Positions 33,420 through 45,395 of a stretch of 64,000 bases of DNA are shown in pieces; positions within the stretch are counted from its first letter, which is position 1; every line of letters starts with the position of its first letter. The stretch spans positions 13,218,347 through 13,282,346 of the forward strand of contig CAIIXF020000009.1 in NCBI GenBank assembly GCA_903813345.2, given 5' to 3'. A model generated the notes under the pieces. It was not told the DNA's origin. It did not search any database and saw only the letters and a list, made by a program, of their open reading frames with translations. Origin of the DNA: Owenia fusiformis. Lineage: Eukaryota > Annelida > Polychaeta > Sabellida > Oweniidae. Position numbers and translations under genes: made by a program.

Positions 33420-35944
33420 CTACCCAGACCTGACCAATCTACTACCTTTAGGTATCAACTCTTGCCAGTTCTTACCTTTGTTATTGTGGCAAGCAATTTT
33501 GCATATGGCATTTTTTCTGTAGCATTGTGGCCCACGTCCTTCTGGGTAGGTATTAGATTTAGGCAGGTAGCACTGGCCTGGTTGGCAGCTATTCTTGTCA
33601 TGGCATATCTAAAAGGTGAACGCCTCAATCAAGAGCTACTTTAAGATTTAGATTTACAAATTCTGTTTGAGTTGGCTGATTGTACTCGAATGTACCTTTT
33701 AACCTGTTTTATGTCGCCACCAAGAAATAGATGCAGATTGCCTTGATTTAACATGCACTTTGATTATAATTCTCACATTATAGTATCACATAATTTCAAG
33801 CATTTTCCTATGAGCGCCATGATATTACCTTTTATAATAATTATTTCTACATGTATTTTATTTCAGATTTTTACCTTGCATGCACAGTTGGGCTTGTAGT
33901 ATTTCTTAAATCCACTGAATTCAGTTTTAGACACGTCAGATGCCTTTGCGAAATAGCCACATAGGCCTATGAAGGGACGGGGTTTCGAAAGTGGTCCTGA
34001 AATGAAGATGAACATATTTTGATTTCAATTTTATGTTTGCTATATTATACTCTGTATCTATTAGATAAAAAAACAGTGAAATACTTGGCTTTAATGACCT
34101 TTTTATTCTGTCCCATATTATTCCACTAAAGCTTGAAATTGTACAGGTACCTTATTTTATAGGATAGGTTTTGAAAGCGCTTATACCATGTGAGTCCAGA
34201 ACCCACAACTGACATCTGTAACAAATGTCTGGTGGTTATATTTTGCCGGTTAATCTACTTTTGCAACTGAATTTGACAAAAAATGTTGAAAGTCGAAAAG
34301 AAGATTTCCAATATACCTTCATGCACACAAAATTGTTGTAACTTGTGAATTGCATAAATCTTCACCATATGACGATACTGAATGTTGCCATTTTTACATA
34401 TTGTGTTTTGTAAAACATTTTTGACATTCTCCTTTTGTTTCTTGGCCTTAGTTATTCATGAAGTCTCAAAAATCAATATATAACATCATGTGTTCATTTT
34501 ATTTTTGATATACAGTTGAATATAATATTATTTTTGCATCCTGAATATCATCTCAATTTAAATTGATATAGATAATACAAGATGATTTCTAAATCCATGA
34601 TGATAAAAACAAATATTTATTTCAGCTGCTCTAATAAAATGATAGATTTACATTTTATTAATTCTTTGATAGATTCTATTTTATATGGATTCAAATTAAT
34701 GTGTTAATTCACATACCTGATTGGGATTGCATGTATCCTAAAAATAAAAGTTGGTTCTTGATCATTTTTTGCTTATTCCAGATAATATTTATTTTATTTT
34801 CAAGAAAACATGGAAATGTATATCACATATTTGCATTCATATTCATCATCTGTCCAGTTAATCCCAGTTTTAAAATAACTATCAATTTCTTAAGATTTCC
34901 TTGCAAATAACATGGTAATATTTAATTTGAGAAAAAGTTAAGTCTTTTTAATTTCTATGTTGATATTGTTCAGGCTTGTTAACTGAAAATGATAAATAGA
35001 AAAAAAATAAATCAAAAATCCAAGTATACCCATTAATACATATCTTGTGCCCACTTCTAAGAAATCTACTCCACAAGCAGCTGTATTTGGACCTGTGTAG
35101 ATATCTATCACCTTTCCTTTCCATCCCATACCCTGAAAAATATATGAATAATATGCATTTGTGAATGAAAAATATATAAACGATAGGCATTTGTGAATGG
35201 AAAATATATAAATTATGGGCATTTGTCAATGGAAAATATATAAATGATGGGCATTTGTGAATGGAAAATATATAAATGATGGGCATTTGTGAATGAAAAA
35301 TGTATGAATCAATGTGACTGAGGCATTGCAGACTTATTTACCTTGTAATCTGCCTGTATCTTCACTGAGTAAACCCAATAGCCATTATTAATCCCTGCTT
35401 CTGTCTTTGTTTTACTCAGGATTGTTCCAAGAATTACTATAACAATCAGAAAATGCATTCAGTGCTGTCACAAGCATTGCTCAAAAATGCCACCCTGTTG
35501 CGTCCAATCAAAAGAATGAAATATAACTGGGGAGATGACTGACATTGATCACAGAAGAATCCTTCAACAGAAATCTGTCATAACCAATCGGAAAATAACA
35601 ATCACATACTGGTACATGTTTTTAAATCTTTTGAATGAATTCAAGTTGATCTATAGTCAAAGCTATTTAGGAAAGGAAAAAACTGTATCAATCTTTTCCA
35701 TGGAAACATACACAGTGTATACTGTGTGTAATTCATATGTACCAACTTATTTGTCCCATCTTAAATAAATCATGAGTGGATCTTTTATACCTTATATTCC
35801 CACATTATCAGGACAACACTTACCAAATTTTGATTGACAAAATGATTCCTGTGTTGTAACACCTCCTAGGCAAGAACAGCCAAATACTTCTTCTGGAAGA
35901 CATACAAGCATCAGAACAAAAACACAGATGCTCAATCCTACCAT
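33420..35944 (-). CDS. TIMP: tissue inhibitor of metalloproteinases (TIMP), copy B, 5 exons
   Basis: Minus-strand exons are 35944-35824, 35436-35342, 35132-35030, 33996-33875 and 33608-33420; every junction keeps phase and ends at TAG, giving 209 residues, a normal TIMP length. Signal peptide 1-22 is followed by mature CSCLGGVTTQESFC, keeping the N-terminal CxC. Later landmarks are IYTGPNTAACGVDF, FIGLCGY, NCACK, and a C-domain exon beginning ICHDKNSCQPGQCYLP with Cys spacing like copy A. Secreted metalloproteinase inhibitor by family. Exon order and phases are the same as copy A, which lies 1.5 kb away in the same orientation, so the pair is a tandem duplication. Protein similarity between copies is modest, so it is not recent. 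A minisatellite abuts the acceptor of exon 3. Confidence 0.9.
35137..35310. repeat. 32-bp minisatellite next to TIMP-B exon 3 acceptor
   Basis: About five copies of a 32-bp unit starting GGGCATTTGTGAATGG. It begins within a few bases of the exon 3 acceptor and fills much of TIMP-B intron 2. The minus-strand open frames over it come from the repeat. Confidence 0.85.
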
Positions 35945-37011
35945 ACTGCCTCTAAGATAGTTGCTCTGGATTTGTTATATCAGGACCTCAATGATATTGT
36001 GTTTTGATGCTTGGTTGTGCTGCTTTTATATTGTGTTTTACCTACCTACTCACCCTTTCTTAACATTTCATATATGTTAAGTTTATTTCATAGATTTTCA
36101 ATTTATTTAGAATTGTATGCCTGTCGTCTGATTTTTATTAGAATTTTTACAAAGTAAGGCAATTTAGGTTCGCCTTTTTCCTGTTAGTTTCTCCCATTTT
36201 TTCTTCATTGTTTCATGGGTAACTATTTTTGGAACTGAATTTTATTGATGGGTTTCTGAACATTGATAACCTAATTCGAATCATCATCATGACTTTTGCT
36301 TTTTTGAAAGTATTCATCCATAATTAACAATGTCATCTCTTGCCTTGATACAATCTGCTGATGCCATTGTTTTGTAGCAATTAAAGCCATGATAGGTAAA
36401 GTCGTATGATAAACATGATCCAATTAAATAGTTGAAAATAGTTGAATAAACAATTAAGACATGGAATCATTACTTTTGAATTGTTATAAAGTACAAAGAA
36501 ATTATATTCTTCATTTAATATTTAGAGAGAAATTAAAAAGAATGAGCATCCGGGCAGAGGAAACAATTTCTCGTGGGTTTATTATTGTTCAACAAAGTTA
36601 CATTTATTATATTCAATGATTTTGCTTATCATGAAGATCCTGCAAAACATTTAAACAGTATGCAATTTTTATTGTTATTAATGTTTATTTATACAACTGA
36701 TTAATTAAGTACATCTCAGTATGCAATAATGTTGGCCATGGGATGACTTAGCACCTGTGAATATAAATAAATAACTAATATCATAAATGAATTGCATTAT
36801 TTTAAGCTTGTCATTAAATGGGGTGTCTCTTCATTTCTCATCCTAAAATCACCAAAAATGGTTTTCATTTATGAGTTGGAACTTAATACATGTAGGAAGA
36901 GTCTCAAACTAGCTGAGGTAAATTTTAATTGATGGGGCAGATTAATATGATGACATAACATATGATTAGACATCATTTTCTAAGTCTCACTTAACCTTTT
37001 CAGTAAAATTT
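35945..37011. other. upstream region of TIMP-B, no gene seen
   Basis: AT-rich DNA upstream of the TIMP-B start, presumably holding its promoter. No recognisable coding exon or strong promoter motif was identified. Confidence 0.4.
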
Positions 37012-38228
37012 TGGTAAGGATATAGTGAAGCCCTCCGTCTGTCAGTCAGTCAGTCCGTCCACACATCCGTCCGGAAGATAACTCAAATATTCATAGACAG
37101 ATTTTCTTCATATTTGGTGGAAAGATGTAAATTGGTAGATAGTAAGATGGCTGCCACTTTACAAATGGCTGGAATTTTTTGCGAGAATGTTATGTTTTTC
37201 ATTTTAAACCAAAGTTATAAATGTTTTTGTTTTAGATTTTGGTAGTATAGTCACAACTTCTATCTATTTCACATGTTTTATGGATTATGGCGATGGCTTT
37301 TGTGAATGGATGTTGACCCTTTGAAATGCCTATGGACTTGGAGACTGGATTTAATCTATCCCACATCATTTGAGACTGAATGCTCTATCTTGTATGAGTA
37401 CTTGTATCTACAACAATTTTTGAGGTTATGAGTATTGGCTTTCAATTGGCTATCAATTTCTAATCTTTTCTTCAACATGTATTGTAATGACTTCAGTATG
37501 AATGAAATGCCCCTTGGTCTTCTGGTCTTGGATTGTGATATTGATTCTTGAATGGTGGGGGGAAAGGGGGTATTAGACATTGTTTCTTTTCACGTTAGAT
37601 CATGGTTTTGGGCTATATGGGGTTTGTTTTTCTTAACTGGTATGCACTTAGAGTTTGCTTTTTCTTGTTAAGTTCCATTACAACTTTTGGTCCTTTCCCT
37701 TTTGGCACTAGTGCTTATATATATACATATATTCTGTGTTTTTCACTCTGAACCCCAGGGGCCATTCGGGAAAACAGAAATTTGGGTTAATTTTGAGATC
37801 TTTCTAAAGTATAGCTTTATTATACTCAAATGAAAGGCAATTCAAAGTAGATTCCAAATATTGTATCTTTTTTTCTGATTCGGGCCTCGAAAAATTCAAA
37901 ATGGCTGCCTAATGTGTGATTATGCAATAATTTCTTGATCTTATATTCAAAGAGGCTATATTATACTCAAATTAAAGGAAATTTAGAGTAGATCACAATT
38001 ATTGTATTGTTTTTCTGATTCTTGCCTCAGAAAATTCAAAATGGCTGCCAGGTGTTGGATTTCACAAAAATTTCCAAATCCTTTCAAAATATGGCTACAT
38101 TTAGTTATATGTCTGTCTTATTATCTGCAAATCAAGGCTAGAGTAAATGGTAAATATAATATCAGACGTATTAATGGAAATTTGTTCGTTGGGATTTGCC
38201 ACTCCGTGGAGTTGCCGTTTTCTAGTTA
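37012..38228 (+). repeat. CGTCCG-family repeat, diverged copy
   Basis: Starts with GGATATAGTGAAGCCCTCCG and a CAGTC/CGTCC run, carries CAAAATGGCTGCC blocks, and ends TTCGTTGGGATTTGCCACTC then GTTGCCGTTTTCTAGTTA, the family's right end. It lies just before SEL1L3-like exon 2. Confidence 0.65.
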
Positions 38229-38484
38229 TGTTCTCAATTAATGTGTCTATTTTATGAGGGGATAACTCTCCAACTCTGACATCTTTGACTTACTTTTTAA
38301 GTTTCTGATGTCAGATGTCTTTAAGATCTGACACTTTGGAGGTTTCAAATCAAACAGAAAATTAAGACAGATTGCCAGAACTTGAGTAACGTAGTGATTG
38401 GAAACAGACCCATGGAGAAAATACCCCCATCCTTGTCAAAATTCTGTTGAAAACAGCCAATTGAAAAACATTTTATATTTTCAG

Positions 38485-41400
38485 AATCTCCAGAATTTCG
38501 CATCCCAACATGTGGGCGATAGTGACAATGGAGGAGAAACGTTTAATACACAGAGCTTTATACAAGTCCACAACTTCCCAACCTTCATGACTGATGACTT
38601 CACATTTGCTCTCGAATACTACTGTGCTGTAGAGCTTCAAATAAAAGTAAAACTTGTGGCATTATTAGATGAAGGAAATAAAACATTATATCATAAAAAA
38701 TGGACGTGTAACCCAGAAGTTGCCGTAAAAGTTCCATTAAATGTGCGATTAAAGGAAAAGATTTCAAATATTTTGTATGCACCTGATTTCTTCAATAGGG
38801 AGTATGTATATGCTAAAGCTGCGACCTTACATGTGGCATTAACACAAAAAAACACTATAGAGCAGTATATGTCTGAAAAATCTCAAGTAATAGAATCAGA
38901 AAAGACGAAACAAAAGTACTCAAATTCTCAGAGGAAAAATACTCAAATTCAGCATAATGTTATTGCTGAAAAATATTGGACTCTTGAAATAGCTGATCCA
39001 TTTTCAAGACCAAAAAGACCTCCACGGGAATGTCTGTCATGGGGACTAGAAATCTTGTTGAACTTTACACACTTGGACTTTTTGAGTTGTCCAGTTGAAC
39101 CAGGTAAGATCACGAAGATGTAATTGACTTCAAAATCTTTTATACAATCATGACAGGTAAAGTCTCAAAATTGTCATAATTTTTTTTTTTTTTTTTCATT
39201 CCTTGTGTCTTTTTTCTAAAACTGACTATTTCAGGATAAGCCTTATATTCAAGGTTATTTGTCTAGCAAGAGTTTTGAAACATCCCCATTTTCAATGATA
39301 TCCTCCTTTTCAATGACATCCCCTTTTTCTATTCAATTCAATTTGGATATTTCTGCATCTACAATCTTCAATAACTTCCATATTTAAGCATATGAAATTA
39401 GGGTTGTAGGGTAGGGTTGTTAAAACCGAACAACAATGAGTTACCACTAAAGTAAGGCAAAAATTTGATAATGGAAAAGTTTAAATCCCTTTGAAATATA
39501 TGAACCATCTTTAAGGAACATCAAAGATTTTATCAATTATTTAATATGTGAATTACATTTGAAATCATAATAGTATTTAATAATCTCCTAGAACAGTAAA
39601 ATTATGAATGGAAAGCTAGAATAACTCTATCTGATACTGTATCTTTTCTGCATATTTGTGTATATTTATTTTCAATTTTGCAGAGTATGTGGAAATTGTG
39701 CAGTTTCCATTTGCTGTAGGGGGGACATTTTATGGCATTTGGGAGAAATTACAGCCGTTCAAAGCTCCAGCTTTATTGGAAATCCCAGCTCCTTGGTAAA
39801 GAATAAATTTTGTCACATTTTATCATCATGACATCCTACTTATTTGATCTAGAAGTTACGATTGTATTTTTTATGCTGAATTTTAGATTAGATTTAGACT
39901 TATTTGTGTATAACAAATATTTATTAAATCACAATTTACTATTTGTAAATTTTGAAATTTTAAAATTAAAATAAAAGTCCTAGACTAAATATTGATGAAC
40001 ATCTTTTCTATATGTTGATTTCTGCCCATATACAGGCAATAAAGGCAGTGTCTGCTCATCATTAAACACAACCTCTGCAGACCATGATATGTTATACATA
40101 ATACACCCTATTCTGTTTAGGTTTACTGTCTCCTTGTGGATCTATGCTGTTGATTTCTGCCCATTAGGCAGTAAAGGCAGTGTCTGCTCATCATTAAACA
40201 CAAGCTATGCAGACCATGATATGTAATACATAATACACCTTTTTGTGTTTAGGTTTACTGTCTCCTTGTGGATCTATGCTGTTGATTTCTGCCCATTAGG
40301 CAGTAAAGGCAGTGTCTGCTCATCATTAAACACAACCTCTGCAGACCATGATATGTAATACATAATACACCTTTTTCTGTTTAGGTTTACTGTCTCCTTG
40401 TGGATCTATGCTGTTGATTTCTGTCCATTAGGCAGTAAAGGCAGCGTCTGCTCATCATTAAACACAAGCTCTGCAGACCATGATATGTAATACATAATAC
40501 ACCTTTTTCTGTTTAGGTTTACTGTATCTTTGTGGATCTATGCTGTTGATTTCTGCCCATTAGGCAGTAAAGGCAGTGTCTGCTCATCATTAAACACAAG
40601 CTCTGCAGACCATGATATGTAATACATAATACACCTTTTTGTGTTTAGGTTTACTGTATCTTTGTGGATCTATGCTGTTGATTTCTGCCCATTAGGCAGT
40701 AAAGGCAGTGTCTGCTCATCATTAAACACAAGCTCTGCAGACCATGATATGTAATACATAATACACCTTTTTGTGTTTAGGTTTACTGTCTCCTTGTGGA
40801 TCTATGCTGTTGATTTCTGCCCATTAGGCAGTAAAGGTAGTGTCTGCTCATTGTTACACACAAGCTCTGCAAACCATGAGTTTCAAACCCCTCTAGTTGC
40901 AGTTAATAAGCAAGGTACAGTATTAATAAGACTTGAATAAAGTGCTAACTTGAATAACATATTCACTTGAATAAAGTAATAACTTGAATAAAGCATTAAT
41001 TTGAATTAAGGGTATATGTAATAAAAATAGTCAAGGGGATTTTAATCAAAATTTTAATTTTTGATGGAAGAAGTTGTTAAACTGAAATTAGTTTTTCTGC
41101 AAAAAAATTGTATTTTGACAATGAGGTTAGTATTCACCTTCATCCACTTATTCATATGTTCATAAATATGCGTGTATCATTTATGCATCCTTCATTCAAG
41201 GACGTGTCCATATATGGGTATACGATGAGCAAGGCATTAAGATGGAGGCATGGACATATCGCTTAATTCCCAAACAACAATGGTGCCATCTGGTGGTAAA
41301 TTTTGACAATAAACAATGGACTTTCTCAGCATCATGCGATGATGGGAAAATCAAATTTGATGCAACCTATATGTGAGTTTATGAAATGTATCACTGTTTT

Positions 41401-44400
41401 GTTTTAACATCAATTGTATTTTGATGTTCAGTTGTTTATATAACCATATAAGAGTTGTATCAGTATGTTTTGGTGTTTTCTGGTGTTTTGGTGTTCTTGG
41501 CTTTAATACATGTACCTTATATTATGGGTTTACCCTTTGCATTTATTATATATTAAGAAAACATAAGATTTAAAAATTCCATTCTTTTTACAGATTACCA
41601 AGGCCATATTATTATGATGACACCAAAGGTTTTTTGCTACTTGGAGGGACGAGTAAAATTGCAGCATTCAAGGGATACATTGGCCAAGCCTCTATTTATA
41701 GGAGGAGAAAGGTTCAAATCACAGAGGTACATGTATAATTAGCCCCATCTGTTGCAAAACCTTTAAATGTTCTTTCTTACATTCTTGTAACCAATATATT
41801 GACCTATTGAGTACACACATCATTAAAAGGGAGACAAGTTGTTATTACATGTAATTTAATGGAACATTTTGCACAAATGAAGTTCAAACAGTAGCATGAT
41901 GTTAACTCAGATTTTAGAGAAAAAATAAATAAATAAATAACCAATAGAAGTAGATCACTGTCACTCCTCAGTTTATGGAAATATTGAGGTCATATGCAAC
42001 CTCTCCTCAGAATATTAAATTTAATTATTCTTTTATGCTTCATATCTTTTTTGTGAGAATGGTTGTACAATTGAACATTGGTTAGAATGTATTGGCTTGT
42101 TTTATCATGAACCATTTTGCTTACAAAGTTTCTTTTTATAACACAATATTTCATACTTGTCCTATTTGTTCATTGTGCTTATATATTTTATTCAAGATTC
42201 CACCTGTACCAGTGTACCATGTTATATATGAGCTTGGGCTGTCTCAGAGAGCGAAAAGATGTGCTTCATATACTATATGGCTCGACCATAAAATAACTCT
42301 TGCCAGAACAGCCCTTCAAAGTATCATTCAAAAAAGTAAGTTGTTTTTGTGTATATTTGGTGGCATGTATTATCATCAATTACTTGTATATCGGGACATT
42401 GTGGAGCAATCCTATATCAGACATCTCAGTATTTTTAATGAGATAAAACTGCAATCATGCACTGTTTTTTGTATGCTAGTATAGTTTAAACCTTGGCCAG
42501 CCAGCCTGAGCTTAAACTGCATCCAGTAACTTTGTGCTATATATCTACTATTTACTGCGCTATCAAATCACCTCATCCAAGTCCATGTATAACCAAAGTG
42601 ATGTTTCCACACTGAGAAACACAGACAGTATGTATTTCTGCTCACTTAACCTTATTTAGTCTGATGCTCATATTAGAATGTACATGTATTTGATGCACTT
42701 TCAGAATCATGCAGAAACACATTCCTGGCCAGCTTCAAGGATGAATCTCAAAATATGGCACATTGCAGTGCTACCCCAGGTTCTCGGCCTGGTCAGTTTA
42801 GGTGGATGACTCGCCACTTGCGACGTGCAGTTTTTGATGGTAGGAGCGATCCTATCGCAGCTCTTGGTGGTGCCATCTATAAAAATGTTACCATGACAAT
42901 TGTAAGTATGTTAAGTTTGTGCGATCATATTAACACATTGGAAACACATCAGTGGGATGAGATACTGGGAATGTGGGAGGGGTGCAGACAGAGCGGTTTA
43001 TTACTTTACAATGTGGCAAAATCAACTTCAGTACTTTACTCATATAAAGCGCCAGAGTGTTTTGCATCTTACTGTTGTTCCATCCATTCTAAGTGTGATC
43101 CCATTGTTGAAACAAGCCATTTGGTATGGTAACCATAGTTTCTCATTGACCCTTGTGGATCACAAGTCAGAGCTGATGGGTCTTACTTTTATAATAAAAT
43201 CCCCCAACCCAGCATACTGTCTTCCTTAATTTTTTCCTCAAATACTAAAGAATTGTGGGGCATCTAAGTATAGATGGCAGCATTTGATTATAAACCACAA
43301 TAAAAAACAACTGGCTTTTTAAATTTGACAGTGTATTTCCACAATTTATGGAAATTTACCATCACCTTATTCCAAAATAAAATAAAATGGTACATACATG
43401 AATTTTTGAAATCAATATTTCAAAGAAACAGATACTTACCGATGTTGAACAATGAACAATTTTCTATTTTTCAGGAAGATCATGGGTTGAGGTCTATCAT
43501 TAGTGTGATCCCTTTGCTAAAACAAGCTAGCTGCTATGGTAACCATGATGCCTCATTGATGCTTGCAGTTATCTACTCCCATGGTCTTCAAGTTCGAGCT
43601 GATAATACTCTGGTGGGCCTATTTCGTTTAAAGTTAAAAATCAACCTCCAAATCTGTATTTAGATTTCATAGAATTCAACTTAATTATCCCATCGAACGA
43701 AGTTCGGAGGGATATAGGGAACGCCTCCGTCCGTCTGTCCGTCCGTCCGTCCGTCCGGGCAAGAACTCAAATACCGTTGGCCCGATTTTGTTCATATTTT
43801 GTACACATATACCCTATGGGGGAAGAAGTTCTGCTCAAAAGCCGATTTTCAAAATGGCCGCTCATTTCAAAATGGTGGCCATTTTAGTGCCGAATTTACA
43901 GTAATTTAGGTGCAATTTGTAAAACTGTAATAGCAATATGTTTAAGATGTAAAAAAATTATATAGGACATTAATAAAGCTAGAAATTTAGATATTAAAGA
44001 AGCACATGGCAGCCATCTTGAAAAATGGCGGCCTTTACTCGTTATTTTACGATTTTTGCTGTAACTCGAAAAGTGGTGGAGCGATTTTGTTCATATTTGG
44101 TATGTGAATACTATAAACATTGCACACTGTCTAAAGACACTTTTGGTAGAAGGTGGCCATTTTAAAAAATGGCCGTCATTTTGAAAAATGGCCGCCATTT
44201 TAACCTATTTTACTATAACTCGAAAAGTATAGTGAAGCGATTTTGTTCATACTTGGTATGTGAATACTATAAGGATGGCACACTGTCTAATGACACTTTT
44301 AGTAGAAGGTGGCCATTTTGAAAAATGGCCGCCATTTTAATGTATTTTATGATAATTCGAAAAGTAGTGAAGCGATTTTGTTCATATTTGGTATGTGAAT

Positions 44401-45395
44401 ACTGTAAGCATGGCACACTGTCTAATGACACTTTTGGTAGAAGGCGGCCATTTTTCAAAATGGCCGCCATTTTAATGTATTTTACTATAACTCGAAAAGT
44501 AGTGGAGCGATTTTGTTCATATTTGGTATGTGAATACTATAAGTATGGCAAATGGTCTAATGACACTTTTGGTAGAAGGCGGCCATTTTGAAAATGCCAT
44601 CCATGGCTGTTCGATGGGATTCGCTACGCTTTGGCGTTGCCGTTGTTCTGGTTATTCTGTGTATTTTAGAACTATTTCCTAAAATACAAGATGATCTTAT
44701 TCTGAAATAATGCCATTGTATTATTTAGAGTGACTTTTAATGTCAGTAAATAAATACTAATGTGTTTAGACAAGTTCTTATTTTACAAGGGCTATAAAGC
44801 TGCATCTCAATCCATTTTCTTAGCCTCAACTGTCTTCCTAAAATTCAGCCTATGATATACGTGTATCTCCAATAGGGTCACTCATATATCCTTGATGGTG
44901 CATTGACCAATCACAGACTGTCGATGATGGCGCTTGGAAATAAACACAGATACGGCTTGGACGGGGTACAATATAATGAAGAACAAGCTTATGGTATGTA
45001 TTATAATCCATAAAATTTTAATTGATGAAAACATTCCACAGATTAAGTGCATCATGAATCCTTAGATAAAATTTTCAAAGTTAGTTAACCCCAGTGGGAT
45101 TTTTTTCTCAGAACCATTTCATGACTAACGGTCTACCACTGAGCCATGGAACTGTAAATGTATTCTATTTCATCAGTTTTTAAGTTCAGCTGATACAATA
45201 CATGAAGTATAAGTCCCCCTTTTGTGGCTGAATTCTTTTAATCAGTGGTATAAAGCAAACCAATTTTACCACTGTGTATATGTATTAACCCTACCCCCCC
45301 ATCTGTCCACAATTGTATTGTTCTTTATTTCAGCATATTACAAGAATGTCGCTGATCGTACAATAGAAGACCGCAAGGCCTATAATGAGGAGGAT
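38485..45395 (+). CDS. SEL1L3-like protein, N-terminal and lectin-like half, 10 exons
   Basis: Exons: 38485-39103, 39684-39795, 40781-40914, 41201-41372, 41594-41726, 42197-42335, 42705-42901, 43475-43612, 44876-44993, 45334-45395. All ten join in one open frame with GT..AG borders. As remembered, SEL1L3 matches in order: a FTVSLWIY segment with nearby cysteines, a laminin-G/lectin-like part (WCHLVVNFDNKQW, GFLLLGGTS, KGYIGQASIYRRR), a GGAIYKN segment, then IISVIPLLKQASCYGNH, LSMMALGNKHRYG and AYAYYKNVADRT. SEL1L3 is a membrane protein of poorly known function. The first exon here lacks a signal peptide; 23696-23788 could supply it. The multiple Sel1 repeats and C-terminal helix were not found after 45395, so the gene is either truncated or has exons I missed. 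Confidence 0.82.
40005..40914 (+). repeat. 132-bp tandem array of SEL1L3-like exon starts
   Basis: After a degenerate leading copy, acceptor-plus-exon-start units begin at 40121, 40253, 40385, 40517, 40649 and 40781, exactly 132 bp apart. Each has a TGTTTAG acceptor and the first ~99 bases of the exon. The first five then run into ATATGTAATACATAATACAC, which has an in-frame TAA. Only the last (40781-40914) continues into the full exon with a donor. Copies are nearly identical, so the expansion or homogenisation is recent. Confidence 0.9.
43080..43190 (+). pseudogene. decayed duplicate of SEL1L3-like exon 43475-43612
   Basis: Within the intron before 43475, the sequence from ATTCTAAGTGTGATCCC through GAGCTGATGG matches that exon, giving ILSVIPLLKQAIWYGNH against IISVIPLLKQASCYGNH. 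It then loses about 20 bases relative to the good copy and has no recognisable acceptor or donor. The intact exon joins 42901 directly in phase, so this copy is not needed. Confidence 0.7.
43680..44653 (+). repeat. CGTCCG-family inverted-repeat element, second long copy
   Basis: Same ends as 14926-16082 (ATCCCATCGAAC and GTTCGATGGGAT) and nearly the same first 250 bases. The body has about four ~125-bp units with GGCCATTTTGAAAAATGGCC palindromes. It lies in the intron between SEL1L3-like exons 43475-43612 and 44876-44993. The similarity indicates recent spread. Confidence 0.8.

Noticed and set aside
33294-33644. 116-residue plus-strand open frame with hydrophobic segments
   Set aside because: The minus strand here carries TIMP-B exon 5 (33608-33420), which fits phase and family. 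The plus frame is its shadow.
34938-35286. Two minus-strand frames rich in IYIFSIHKC
   Set aside because: They come from the 32-bp minisatellite plus TIMP-B exon 3 read in part.
42957-43229. 90-residue frame suggesting a frameshift in the SEL1L3-like gene
   Set aside because: Exon 42705-42901 joins 43475 directly in phase and in the family's order, so the stretch is intronic and holds a decayed exon copy.
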